Notes under the pieces: model-generated | What the model was told of the DNA's origin: nothing | What the model saw: only the letters and a program-made list of their open reading frames with translations | The model's database searches: none | Origin: CAZPKH01 sp964587165 | Lineage (GTDB): Bacteria; Bacteroidota; Bacteroidia; Bacteroidales; Muribaculaceae | DNA: 64,000 bases | Direction of reading: 5' to 3' | Assembly (NCBI GenBank): GCA_964587165.1 | Contig: CAZPKH010000006.1 | Coordinates: forward strand, 9,812 to 73,811 | In this document: positions 8,140 to 16,449 of the stretch, piece by piece | Layout of the letters: each line of letters begins with the position of its first letter | How positions within the stretch are numbered: position 1 is the stretch's first letter | Translations under genes and position numbers: made by a program

Positions 8140-9516
8140 ATGGCAACTGAAGATAAAAAGTCGACTCCGGCCGAGCCGACGCCTGAGCAGCACGACTCCG
8201 CAGCCCCCGGCGGCGGCAAAGAGAGTCGCGGCGCAGCTCCGGCTGCGGCCCGCGGCTGCGGCAACTGCGGAAAGCTGCATTGCCACGACTGGCTGGCCGA
8301 TGTGCCCGGAGGGTTTGCCGACTTCGATATGGTCGAGGTGCAGTTTAAGAATACCCGCAAGGGGTATTACAAAAACTCACTCGATCTGCCTCTCGAGATA
8401 GGCGACTATGTGGCTGTCGAGGCTCAGCCGGGTCACGACATAGGGCGAGTGAGCCTTGTGGGCAAGCTCGTAAAGCTGCAGATGGCTAAGGCTCGCGTGA
8501 AGCCTGACGCCGAGGTGCGCCGCGTGTTCCGCAAGGCGCGTCCGGCCGATATGGAGAAATACCGCGAAGCCAAAGCCCGCGAAAACGACACCATGATACG
8601 TTCCCGCAAGATCGCGGCTTCGCTTAATCTGAAGATGAAGATAGGCGACGTCGAGTATCAGGGCGACGGCAACAAAGCGATATTCTACTATATAGCCGAC
8701 GAGCGCGTCGATTTCCGTCAGCTCATCAAGGTGCTTGCCGATACTTTCAAGATCCGTATCGAGATGAAGCAGATAGGAGCCCGGCAGGAAGCCGGCCGTA
8801 TAGGCGGAATCGGTCCGTGCGGACGCCCCTTGTGCTGCGCGTCGTGGATGTCGAATTTCGTTTCGGTCGGCACCGCAGCAGCCCGCTTTCAGGATATATC
8901 GCTCAACCCCCAGAAACTTGCCGGACAGTGTGCCAAGCTCAAGTGCTGCCTCAATTTCGAGGTCGATGCATATGTGGAGAGCATCAAGAAGCTCCCTGCA
9001 CGCGACATCACCCTCGAAACTGTCGACGGCACCTGGTACCACTTCAAGACCGACATTTTCAAAAAGCAGATCACATATTCATCCGACAAGCATATAGCCG
9101 CCAATCTGGTGACTATCGACGCACGACGCGCTTTTGAGGTGATCGCCATGAACAAGCAGGGCGAGAAGCCCGAATCGCTATTGCGCGAGGGCGAAGAGGC
9201 GCCTGCCAAGAAGAGCGAATTTGTCGACCTTGTGGGTCAGGACTCCATAAGCCGTTTCGACAAGAAGAAGAAAAAACGTCGCAAAAGCTCGGCTAAAGCC
9301 GATGCATCGACCGACGATAAGGCTAAAAACGAGCGTCGTCCCCAGCAGTCGCCGCAACAGTCCAAACCCCGGCCAAAGAAAGCCGAAGCCAAGGGCGCGG
9401 ACAAGCCCGAAGGGGGCGAGAAGTCCGACAATCAGCCCCAGCGTTCACGGAGTCGCGGCCGTGGCCGCGGTAACCGTCCTGGCTCCCAACCGCAGCAACC
9501 TAAGAGTGATGCGTAA
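8140..9516 (+). CDS. ricT: PSP1/RicT family protein
   Basis: 458 residues. The central PSP1 C-terminal domain carries the family's cysteines, including GPCGRPLCCASW (~225) and the GQCAKLKCCLNFE segment (~266). In Bacillus, RicT (YaaT) with RicA and RicF forms a [4Fe-4S] complex affecting RNase Y activity and phosphorelay signalling, so its position directly after rny is telling, although the other two partners are not seen here. N-terminal GCGNCGKLHCHDWL adds four cysteines/histidines. The C-terminal ~90 residues are a low-complexity Lys/Gln/Pro/Arg-rich tail ending in an RGRGRG-like stretch, perhaps RNA-binding. Confidence 0.92.
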   Translation: MATEDKKSTPAEPTPEQHDSAAPGGGKESRGAAPAAARGCGNCGKLHCHDWLADVPGGFADFDMVEVQFKNTRKGYYKNSLDLPLEIGDYVAVEAQPGHDIGRVSLVGKLVKLQMAKARVKPDAEVRRVFRKARPADMEKYREAKARENDTMIRSRKIAASLNLKMKIGDVEYQGDGNKAIFYYIADERVDFRQLIKVLADTFKIRIEMKQIGARQEAGRIGGIGPCGRPLCCASWMSNFVSVGTAAARFQDISLNPQKLAGQCAKLKCCLNFEVDAYVESIKKLPARDITLETVDGTWYHFKTDIFKKQITYSSDKHIAANLVTIDARRAFEVIAMNKQGEKPESLLREGEEAPAKKSEFVDLVGQDSISRFDKKKKKRRKSSAKADASTDDKAKNERRPQQSPQQSKPRPKKAEAKGADKPEGGEKSDNQPQRSRSRGRGRGNRPGSQPQQPKSDA

Positions 9517-9979
9517 GCTTCCGGGCATATTATCGCTTTGTGTTGCACTGATGATGGTGGCGTGCAGCACCGACGACCGCGGCAGCGACTTCGTTGACCT
9601 GCCGCAGCGGGGGTGGGCTTACGGCGATACACTGCAATTCACGCCGCTGGCACATCTCGATTCGGCGGCGGCTCCGGTGCGTGGGCGCCTCAGTGTGGCA
9701 GTGCAGCACAGCAACGACTACGAGTGGAGCAACCTCTGGCTTGAGGTGACTACGCCCGTCGACAGCCTCCATGTGTATCGCGACACCGTGCAGCTGACGC
9801 TGGCCGACCCGTATGGACACTGGACCGGCAGCGGCTTCGGATCGTCATACCAGAATGAGGTGGCTATACCGCATGCCGTGACACTCGATCGCGACAGCCG
9901 CGTGAGCGTGCGCCATATCATGCGCGTCGATACGCTCCATCAGATATTTCGAGTAGGTATTTCGCTTTCAAAAGAATAA
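9509..9979 (+). CDS. gldH: Gliding-motility-associated lipoprotein GldH
   Basis: 156 residues. Signal peptide with lipobox MMVAC-S (Cys ~19), so outer-membrane or periplasmic lipoprotein. GSGFGSSYQNEV (~120) is the conserved GldH signature. The start at 9509 overlaps the ricT stop by 8 bp; an upstream open frame inside ricT is ignored. In Flavobacterium GldH supports gliding; in non-gliding Bacteroidales it is retained next to ricT with unknown role. The ricT-gldH pairing supports the call. Confidence 0.88.
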   Translation: MRKLPGILSLCVALMMVACSTDDRGSDFVDLPQRGWAYGDTLQFTPLAHLDSAAAPVRGRLSVAVQHSNDYEWSNLWLEVTTPVDSLHVYRDTVQLTLADPYGHWTGSGFGSSYQNEVAIPHAVTLDRDSRVSVRHIMRVDTLHQIFRVGISLSKE

Positions 9980-9983
9980 TCAT

Positions 9984-11159
9984 ATGAGTCAGCAACTGGT
10001 GCTCCTCACTCCTGACGAGCAGAAACTGCGCCGCACCAAGCTCCTCGAAGCTATGCAGGCCGCCGAAGTGGATGCAGTTCTTCTGGCATCCGTCACCAAT
10101 CTGTTTTACCTCACCGGCCGTGTTTTTGCCGGATATATACTGCTGCTGGCCGACGGCCGCCTGCGCTACTATGTGAAGCGCCCCGTGGAGCTGGCCGACG
10201 ATGCGCTGACCTACATACGCAAGCCGGAGGATATTCCGGCTACGGTCGGCACTCCGATACACACACTCGGTGTGGAGCTCGATGCACTAAGCTACAACAG
10301 CGCCGTGCGTCTGCTCAAGCTCTTCCCGCAGGCTCGTCAGGCCAACGCATCGGCGCTGCTGCAGCAGGTGCGCTCGGTCAAGACACCCGGCGAGATCGAG
10401 ATGATACGCTATTGCGCCGAGCGCCACGACTTTGTGTACAGCCAGATACCGAAGCTGTATCGCGAGGGTATGACCGACATCGAGTTTCAGATCGAAATCG
10501 AAGGCGTGATGCGCCGCGAGGGGTGTCTGGGGCAGTTGCGTGCCAGCGGCGAGGGGATGGAGATACATATGGGAAGCCTGATAGCGGGCAACAATGCCGA
10601 CGCTCCTTCGCCCTACGACTTCTCGATGGGAGGAGCGGGGCTCGACCCGTCGTTACCCGTCGGTGCCTCAGGCGAGATCATACATCTGCACGAAGCCGTG
10701 ATGGTCGATATGAACGGCGACTTCAACGGATATATGAGCGATATGTCGCGCACATTTGCCGTCGGGACGCTTAGTGATCTTGCGCGCCGCGCTCACGACG
10801 TATCTATAGGGATATGCCGCATGGCCGAGCGCGAGTGTCTGCCCGGCTATCCGCTCAAAGAGCTCTACGACCGTGCCCTGAAGATGGTCGAGGATGAAGG
10901 CCTCACACAATATTATATGGGCCACCGGCAGCATGCCGCGTTCATAGGCCACGGCGTGGGCATAGAGATAAACGAGCAGCCTGTAGTGACGGCACGGTCG
11001 AAAGCAGTGTTCGTCGAAGGCAACGTGATAGCCCTCGAGCCTAAGTTCGTGATACCCGGTGTAGGAGCGGTAGGTATCGAGAATACTTATCTCGCTACAT
11101 CGACGGGTCTCACCTCTTTCAACCACGCTCCCGAAGAGATAATACAACTGTTTGAATGA
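9984..11159 (+). CDS. M24 family Xaa-Pro peptidase-like metalloprotein
   Basis: 391 residues, pita-bread (M24) fold with an N-terminal creatinase-like domain (~1-150). Metal ligands are visible: DMNGDFNGYMSDMSRTF (two Asp), FIGHGVGIEINE (His), ALEPKF (Glu) and GAVGIENTYL (Glu). Typical of prolidase/aminopeptidase P proteins, which cleave N-terminal residues before proline. No signal peptide. Starts 4 bp after gldH and overlaps the next gene by ATGA, so probably one operon. A second, longer M24 enzyme is at 28.0 kb. Confidence 0.9.
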   Translation: MSQQLVLLTPDEQKLRRTKLLEAMQAAEVDAVLLASVTNLFYLTGRVFAGYILLLADGRLRYYVKRPVELADDALTYIRKPEDIPATVGTPIHTLGVELDALSYNSAVRLLKLFPQARQANASALLQQVRSVKTPGEIEMIRYCAERHDFVYSQIPKLYREGMTDIEFQIEIEGVMRREGCLGQLRASGEGMEIHMGSLIAGNNADAPSPYDFSMGGAGLDPSLPVGASGEIIHLHEAVMVDMNGDFNGYMSDMSRTFAVGTLSDLARRAHDVSIGICRMAERECLPGYPLKELYDRALKMVEDEGLTQYYMGHRQHAAFIGHGVGIEINEQPVVTARSKAVFVEGNVIALEPKFVIPGVGAVGIENTYLATSTGLTSFNHAPEEIIQLFE

Positions 11160-12595
11160 CACCGGATTTCGCTTCAAAGATTGACCGTCCGGTGTTTCGT
11201 ACCGTAGGCCGGGTGGCCGATACTCTCGGCCTCGACTGCTATGTCGTGGGCGGGTATGTGCGCGATCTGATGCTCGGACGCCGGTCTAAAGATATTGATT
11301 TCGTCACCGTCGGGTCGGGTATTGCCCTGGCGCGTGCCGTGGCCGCCGAGATGGGTAAGGGGGCGCATCTGAGCGTTTTCCGCACATACGGCACTGCTCA
11401 GGTGAAGCGCCGCGGTGTAGAACTGGAGTTTGTGGGTGCACGCCGCGAGTCGTACAGAAGCGATTCGCGCAACCCTATCGTCGAGGACGGTACGCTCGAC
11501 GACGATATCTCCCGTCGCGATTTCACCATCAACGCAATGGCTCTGCAGGTCAACGAAAGCCGGTTCGGCGAGCTGATAGATCGGTTCGGCGGCATCGAAG
11601 ATCTGCATGCCCGTATCATAAGGACGCCGCTCGATCCCGACATCACTTTCAGCGACGACCCGCTTCGCATGATGCGAGCCATACGTTTTGCCACACAGCT
11701 TGATTTTGAGATTTACCCCGCTACATTCGAGGCAATACGTCGCAACGCCGAGCGCATACGCATCATCACCGCCGAGCGTATAGAGGTGGAGCTGAACAAA
11801 ATCATGGCTTCCGCAACACCCTCGCGCGGGTGGATTCTGCTACGCGACAGCGGTCTGCTCGCTATCATTTTCCCCGAGCTTCAGGCTCTCGACGGTGTGT
11901 CGACGGTGCGCGGCCGCTCGCATAAGGATAATTTCGACCATACTATGCAGGTGCTCGACCGTGTGGCGGCGCAGTCGGATAATCTGTGGCTGCGCTGGGG
12001 GGCACTGCTCCATGATATAGCCAAGCCTGCCACCAAGCGGTGGGACGACGCCCTGGGGTGGACCTTCCACAACCACAATTTCATCGGCGCAAAGATGGTG
12101 CCCCGCATATTCCGGCGCATGAAGCTGCCTCAGGACGAGCGGATGCGCTACGTGCAGCGTCTTGTAGAGCTCCACATGCGCCCGATAGCGCTCGTCGAGG
12201 ACACCGTGACCGACTCGGCGGTGCGCCGCCTGCTCTTCGATGCCGGCGACGATATCGACGACCTGATGACCCTCTGCCGCGCCGATATTACTTCAAAAAA
12301 CGAAGCCAAAGTGCGCCGTCTGCTTGCCAATTTCGACCATGTGATTCAGAAAATGGCCGACCTGGAGGCGCGCGACCGCATCCGCAATTTCCAGCCACCG
12401 GTGCGCGGCGAGGAGATAATGGATACTTTCGGTATCGGGCAGTGCCGCGAGGTAGGCATCATCAAGGAGGCGATCAAAGATGCCATACTCGACGGCGTGA
12501 TACCCAACGAGCATGCTCCGGCCCGCGAATATATGCTTGAGAAGGGCCGTGAGCTCGGTCTTACTCCGGTAGAACAGCAACCCCCACAGCAATGA
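11156..12595 (+). CDS. cca: tRNA CCA nucleotidyltransferase / poly(A) polymerase family protein with HD domain
   Basis: 479 residues. N-terminal class-II nucleotidyltransferase head: VVGGYVRDLMLGRRSKDIDFVTVG with GG, VRD and the DxD metal pair (~29-52), then R-R-D-F-T-I-N-A-M-A (~121), both hallmarks of CCA-adding enzymes. The C-terminal HD domain contains DHTMQVLDRVA and GALLHDIAKPATKR (~262-300). Adds or repairs the CCA end of tRNA in the cytoplasm; an HD-containing form is usual in Bacteroidetes. Overlaps tsaD by 4 bp (ATGA). A poly(A) polymerase role cannot be excluded. Confidence 0.92.
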   Translation: MTPDFASKIDRPVFRTVGRVADTLGLDCYVVGGYVRDLMLGRRSKDIDFVTVGSGIALARAVAAEMGKGAHLSVFRTYGTAQVKRRGVELEFVGARRESYRSDSRNPIVEDGTLDDDISRRDFTINAMALQVNESRFGELIDRFGGIEDLHARIIRTPLDPDITFSDDPLRMMRAIRFATQLDFEIYPATFEAIRRNAERIRIITAERIEVELNKIMASATPSRGWILLRDSGLLAIIFPELQALDGVSTVRGRSHKDNFDHTMQVLDRVAAQSDNLWLRWGALLHDIAKPATKRWDDALGWTFHNHNFIGAKMVPRIFRRMKLPQDERMRYVQRLVELHMRPIALVEDTVTDSAVRRLLFDAGDDIDDLMTLCRADITSKNEAKVRRLLANFDHVIQKMADLEARDRIRNFQPPVRGEEIMDTFGIGQCREVGIIKEAIKDAILDGVIPNEHAPAREYMLEKGRELGLTPVEQQPPQQ

Positions 12596-13608
12596 GTACA
12601 ACAATACTTGGCATAGAGTCGTCGTGCGACGACACCTCGGCAGCCGTGATACGCGACGGGCTGCTCCTTTCAAATGTGATAGCTTCGCAAAGTGTGCACG
12701 AGGAGTTCGGGGGCGTTGTGCCCGAGCTGGCTTCTCGCGCTCATCAGCAGAATATCGTTCCGGTTGTCGACACTGCATTGCGCCGCGCAGGTGTGGCTGC
12801 TACCGATCTTGATGCCATAGCCTTCACGCGCGGCCCCGGCCTGCTCGGGTCGCTGCTGGTAGGCACATCGTTTGCCAAGGGACTTGCTCTTGGTTTAGGG
12901 TGCCCGATAGTCGATGTGAATCATCTGCACGGACATGTGCTGAGCCACTTTGTGCGTCGCACCCCCGACGACGAGGTGCCTGAATTTCCGTTCCTCTGCC
13001 TGCTGATATCCGGCGGCAACAGCCAGTTGATACTGGTCCGTTCGGCCGGAGATATGGAGATACTCGGACGCACTATCGACGATGCTGCCGGCGAGGCTTT
13101 CGACAAATGTGCCAAGGTGATGGGCCTTCCGTACCCCGGCGGCCCGCATATTGACCGTCTGGCGGCTCAGGGCGATCCAAAGGCTTTCAAATTCTCCAAG
13201 CCGCATATCGACGGACTCGACTACAGCTTCTCAGGCCTCAAGACATCATTCCTGTATACCCTGCGCGACGCCGTGCGCCTCGATCCAGACTTTGTTGAGA
13301 AAAACAAGGCGGATCTTGCCGCCTCGCTGCAGCGCACCATCATCGAGATACTGCTCGATAAGCTCGACAAAGCTGTGCACCGCACCGGCGTTCGGACAGT
13401 GGCTATAGGCGGAGGTGTGTCGGCCAACTCGGGCGTGCGCGCCGCCGTGGCCGACTATTGCAGGCGGCACGGGCTTCGGGCGTTCATTCCCGAGCGCGCG
13501 TTTACCACCGACAATGCCGCTATGGTTGCTATCGCCGGAATGTTCAAGTATCAGGCCGGTGAGTTCTGCCCGCTCGACGCTCCACCATTCGCCCGTGTGG
13601 AGGTGTAG
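12592..13608 (+). CDS. tsaD: tRNA threonylcarbamoyladenosine transferase TsaD
   Basis: Transfers threonylcarbamoyl to A37 of ANN-decoding tRNAs together with TsaB, TsaE and TsaC. 338 residues, usual length. Signature motifs: GIESSCDDTSAAVI at the N-terminus, GPGLLGSLLVG, metal-binding HLHGHVLSHF (His pair, ~112-116), and late FTTDNAAMVA. The start overlaps the preceding nucleotidyltransferase gene, joining two tRNA-modifying enzymes in one operon. TsaB and TsaE are not in this window. Confidence 0.97.
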   Translation: MSTTILGIESSCDDTSAAVIRDGLLLSNVIASQSVHEEFGGVVPELASRAHQQNIVPVVDTALRRAGVAATDLDAIAFTRGPGLLGSLLVGTSFAKGLALGLGCPIVDVNHLHGHVLSHFVRRTPDDEVPEFPFLCLLISGGNSQLILVRSAGDMEILGRTIDDAAGEAFDKCAKVMGLPYPGGPHIDRLAAQGDPKAFKFSKPHIDGLDYSFSGLKTSFLYTLRDAVRLDPDFVEKNKADLAASLQRTIIEILLDKLDKAVHRTGVRTVAIGGGVSANSGVRAAVADYCRRHGLRAFIPERAFTTDNAAMVAIAGMFKYQAGEFCPLDAPPFARVEV

Positions 13609-13620
13609 CAGAATGTGGGC

Positions 13621-14205
13621 CTATGGCATCCAGTAGTAGAACGGCTTGCTCCGTCGTATTTTAAGCCATTCCCTTAGTTCAGGGAGCGTACGCACTCCGG
13701 CGGCTATCACGGCTTCGTAATACTCCACGCCGTGTATTGTTTCGTCGTCGGGGGTGTCGTATTTCAGTTCAAGGATTTTGAGCCGCAGCTCCGGAGTGAG
13801 CGCCGACACAATCCTGTCGGCCATCTTTTCGAAATAGCCGTCATAATAACTCCCTCTCTCGATGTGGATTATGTCGAGCTGCCATACCTCGTTTTCCTGC
13901 ATCTTATACTGCAGATGCCAGCTTATGCAATGCTCGTCGGTATGGAGTCCGTTGAGGCATTTTAACTCTGTGACTTTCGGATTCTTGGCCAACTGCGCTG
14001 CAATGGCAAAGCTTTTCTCCTCGGTTATGTGGCTTGAGTAAACATGCAGGTCGATATCCCTGTGTTTAGCTATCAGGCCCATTTTGAGTGAGCCGACAAG
14101 CCTTACTTCGGCTCCGGCGCTTTCCCATACCTCCGCCACGCCCGAATCTTCGAGTACTTCGAAGGCTCTCGCGGCGGCTTTCTCAGATTTCTCAATGTAG
14201 TTCAT
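13621..14205 (-). CDS. Predicted nucleotidyltransferase-fold protein
   Basis: 194 residues, cytoplasmic. VGSLKMGLIAKHRDIDLHVYS (~37-56) fits the G-S-x9-D-x-D signature of the polymerase-beta-like nucleotidyltransferase fold; later WQLDIIHIER supplies a possible third acidic residue. The closing region is charged and helical and ends KPFYYWMP. No partner toxin/antitoxin or aminoglycoside signature is apparent. Ends 12 bp from convergent tsaD. The fold assignment is reasonable; the substrate is unknown. Confidence 0.7.
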   Translation of the reverse strand: MNYIEKSEKAAARAFEVLEDSGVAEVWESAGAEVRLVGSLKMGLIAKHRDIDLHVYSSHITEEKSFAIAAQLAKNPKVTELKCLNGLHTDEHCISWHLQYKMQENEVWQLDIIHIERGSYYDGYFEKMADRIVSALTPELRLKILELKYDTPDDETIHGVEYYEAVIAAGVRTLPELREWLKIRRSKPFYYWMP

Positions 14206-14230
14206 CGCACTTTGCGGTTAGATAAATCCG

Positions 14231-14238
14231 CAAAGGTA
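14231..14238 (-). promoter_or_regulatory. -7 box for the nucleotidyltransferase-like gene
   Basis: TACCTTTG on the minus strand, 26 bp upstream of the ATG at 14205, matches TAnnTTTG. The -33 element is not clear. Confidence 0.5.
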
Positions 14239-14253
14239 CATGTTTTTTTGAAA

Positions 14254-15153
14254 TCAGAAAATGGCGTCGATATGTTTTGTGGCATATAGCGTGAAGCTCA
14301 TTGCCACCGCCAGAGCGAACATAAGCATCGACGTGCGCCCCAGATACGGGTTGAGCGCGGCGCCTTTTAGCCGCTCAAGGTTGCGCCATATGGCTATGTG
14401 CCCCACCATGTAGAGCCCTAACGGGAGGAGCACCCACGGTGTTTCGATCCACGCCAAAAGCGAGAGAAGGGCGGCTGCCACAAAGCCGTTGACCAGATAC
14501 AGCTCGATCGTGCGGTGGCCGTGTATCATCACAGCCAGTGTGCGCTTACCCACCCGACGGTCGTCGTGGCGGTCACGATAATTGTTCACTATCAGTACAT
14601 TGGCTGCCATAAGTCCGTAGGCAAACGAGCCGGTCATCACCACCTGACTCCAGTAGCCGGTCACTACATAGAATGTCATGTTGACCGGTATCACACCGAA
14701 GAAAAACAGCACTGCGACCTCGCCCAGGCCATGATGGCTCAGAGGGTAGGGGCCTGTGGAATAGGCGAATATACCGGCAACGATGAGTATGCCTATCAGC
14801 ACCAGCCACAATCCGCCCCAGAAAATAAGCGAGCACCCTACCGCGCAAGCCAGCACTACCGTTATTATTGTGGCGGCAAGCATAGCGGAAGGGGAGATGT
14901 CCCCCTCTGTCACTCCGCGGCGAGGCCCTTCGCGACCTTTGCGGTCGAGCCCTGCACGAAAATCGTAATATTCGTTGGCAAAGTTTGATGCTATCTGCGC
15001 CAATACCGCAAACACCAGGCACAGCAGTGCCGGCGCCGGATGCAGACGGCTTATCATGGCTGCGTAGCCACATGCCGCAATAACGCCCGCTACCGATACC
15101 GGCAGTGTGCGCAGGCGCATTGCCTCAATCCATACTTTCAATCGGCCGTGCAT
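14254..15153 (-). CDS. menA: 1,4-dihydroxy-2-naphthoate polyprenyltransferase MenA
   Basis: Integral membrane UbiA-family prenyltransferase that attaches the isoprenoid tail in menaquinone synthesis. 299 residues with about eight hydrophobic segments. The first Asp-rich motif NFANEYYDFRAGLDR (~65-79) and the second region NNYRDRHDDRRVG (~185) bind Mg-diphosphate. The N-terminal KVWIEAMRLRTLPVSVAG matches the family's E-A-x-R-x-x-T-L-P, supporting the start at 15153 even though it overlaps the upstream glmU-like gene by 29 bp. Other men genes are not present. Confidence 0.93.
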   Translation of the reverse strand: MHGRLKVWIEAMRLRTLPVSVAGVIAACGYAAMISRLHPAPALLCLVFAVLAQIASNFANEYYDFRAGLDRKGREGPRRGVTEGDISPSAMLAATIITVVLACAVGCSLIFWGGLWLVLIGILIVAGIFAYSTGPYPLSHHGLGEVAVLFFFGVIPVNMTFYVVTGYWSQVVMTGSFAYGLMAANVLIVNNYRDRHDDRRVGKRTLAVMIHGHRTIELYLVNGFVAAALLSLLAWIETPWVLLPLGLYMVGHIAIWRNLERLKGAALNPYLGRTSMLMFALAVAMSFTLYATKHIDAIF

Positions 15154-16333
15154 ATTCGTCGAGTGTATCGTAGAGACATTTCAGTAGATTTAATTCGGCT
15201 GCCGTCAGATCGATGTGGCGGCGTGCCATGACGGTCTTTGCAGTTTCGATAAACTTGTCGAACCGTATCCGCTCCATACCGTGTGCGCCTCCGTAGCTGA
15301 ACGACGGGATGAATGTGCGCGGGAATCCCGCCCCGTGGATATTGCACCCCACACCCACCACTGTGGCGGTGTTGAACATCGTCTGGATGCCGGCCTTCGA
15401 GTGGTCGCCCATTATCAGGCCGCAGAACTGCATGTCGGTACGCTCGAAGCGGCATGTCGAGTAGCTCCAGAGGCGTATCTTGGAGTAGTCGTTCTTGAGG
15501 TTTGACGACACGCACCCTGCACCGAGATTGCACCATTCGCCTATCACGGCATTTCCCAGATAGCCGTCGTGAGCCTTGTTGGAGTAGCCGAAGAACACGG
15601 CGTTGCCAAGCTCGCCGCCCACCTTGCAGTGCGGGCCGACGGTTGTGCCGCCATACACCTTGGCGCCCATCTTGAGCACGGCGTGGTCGCACAGCGCAAG
15701 CGCCCCGCGCACGTTCACACCCTCCATCACCTCGGCATCGGCGCCTATGTATATGGGGCCCTCGGTCACGTTGAATGTAGCGCAAAGCATCTTTGCTCCG
15801 GGCTCGATGAAAAGCTGCGAGCTGCTGCCTATCAAGGTGCACGAGGGGTGCATCGGCATCGACGGACGCCCCTCGGTGAGGAGCTCGAAGTCGGCGCGTA
15901 TCTGTGCATCGTTGTTGCGGAATATATCCTGCGGCCCGCGCAGCGTTATGGCTCCGACGGTGGTGTAGCGTATGTTGAGATCGTCGGCATCCAAAGCACC
16001 GATCCAGTCCAAGCACCCTCTGAGGGCCACTATCTCGCCGTCGGGAGTGCAGAGGGCCTCGCCGCGAGCCAAGGCGGCCACCTGAGCGCAGAGTTCGGCA
16101 TCGGGCAGCACTGCACCGTTGATCATCAGGCAGTCGTCGGTGGATTGCGGAGCCGGATATTTAGTGGTGAGAACCCCGCATGTCAGGTACTCGACGGGCG
16201 CGCCGAGCCTCTTGCTCCACTTCTCGGCGATGGTGAGTATACCGCAGCGGCACAGCGCTGTGGGTCGCGTGAATGTGAGCGGGAGCATGGCGCGAAGCCG
16301 CTCGGGGGTATCGAACAGTACGATGTTTTTCAT
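15125..16333 (-). CDS. GlmU-type sugar nucleotidyltransferase / acetyltransferase (Bacteroidetes form)
   Basis: 402 residues. Divergent N-terminal pyrophosphorylase-like domain (KNIVLFDTPERLRAMLPLTFTRP) followed by a left-handed beta-helix of hexapeptide repeats (~200-340: MEGVNVRGALALCDHAVLKM and on). This is the Bacteroidetes alternative GlmU family thought to make UDP-N-acetylglucosamine for peptidoglycan and LPS; activity is inferred from the family. Translationally coupled to menA by overlap. Shares a palindromic divergent promoter with tkt. Confidence 0.88.
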   Translation of the reverse strand: MKNIVLFDTPERLRAMLPLTFTRPTALCRCGILTIAEKWSKRLGAPVEYLTCGVLTTKYPAPQSTDDCLMINGAVLPDAELCAQVAALARGEALCTPDGEIVALRGCLDWIGALDADDLNIRYTTVGAITLRGPQDIFRNNDAQIRADFELLTEGRPSMPMHPSCTLIGSSSQLFIEPGAKMLCATFNVTEGPIYIGADAEVMEGVNVRGALALCDHAVLKMGAKVYGGTTVGPHCKVGGELGNAVFFGYSNKAHDGYLGNAVIGEWCNLGAGCVSSNLKNDYSKIRLWSYSTCRFERTDMQFCGLIMGDHSKAGIQTMFNTATVVGVGCNIHGAGFPRTFIPSFSYGGAHGMERIRFDKFIETAKTVMARRHIDLTAAELNLLKCLYDTLDEYARPIESMD

Positions 16334-16353
16334 AAATAATGCTTATTTTCCCG

Positions 16354-16372
16354 GCAAATTTACTAAATTTGC
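16354..16372. promoter_or_regulatory. Palindromic divergent promoter between glmU-like and tkt
   Basis: A perfect 19-bp palindrome GCAAATTTACTAAATTTGC. Each half is a Bacteroidetes -7 box facing outward: TAAATTTG on plus (16364-16371) for tkt and on minus (16362-16355) for glmU-like. A minus -33 TTTG lies at 16387-16384; the plus -33 is weaker (T-rich ~16341-16349). The two polymerase footprints would overlap. Confidence 0.65.
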
Positions 16373-16449
16373 AGACAATAACACAAAGAAAACCGCCTAA
16401 CATTTCTCGGGCGCGTTTGTTTTTTACTCTATTAAATCAAACTAAACTA

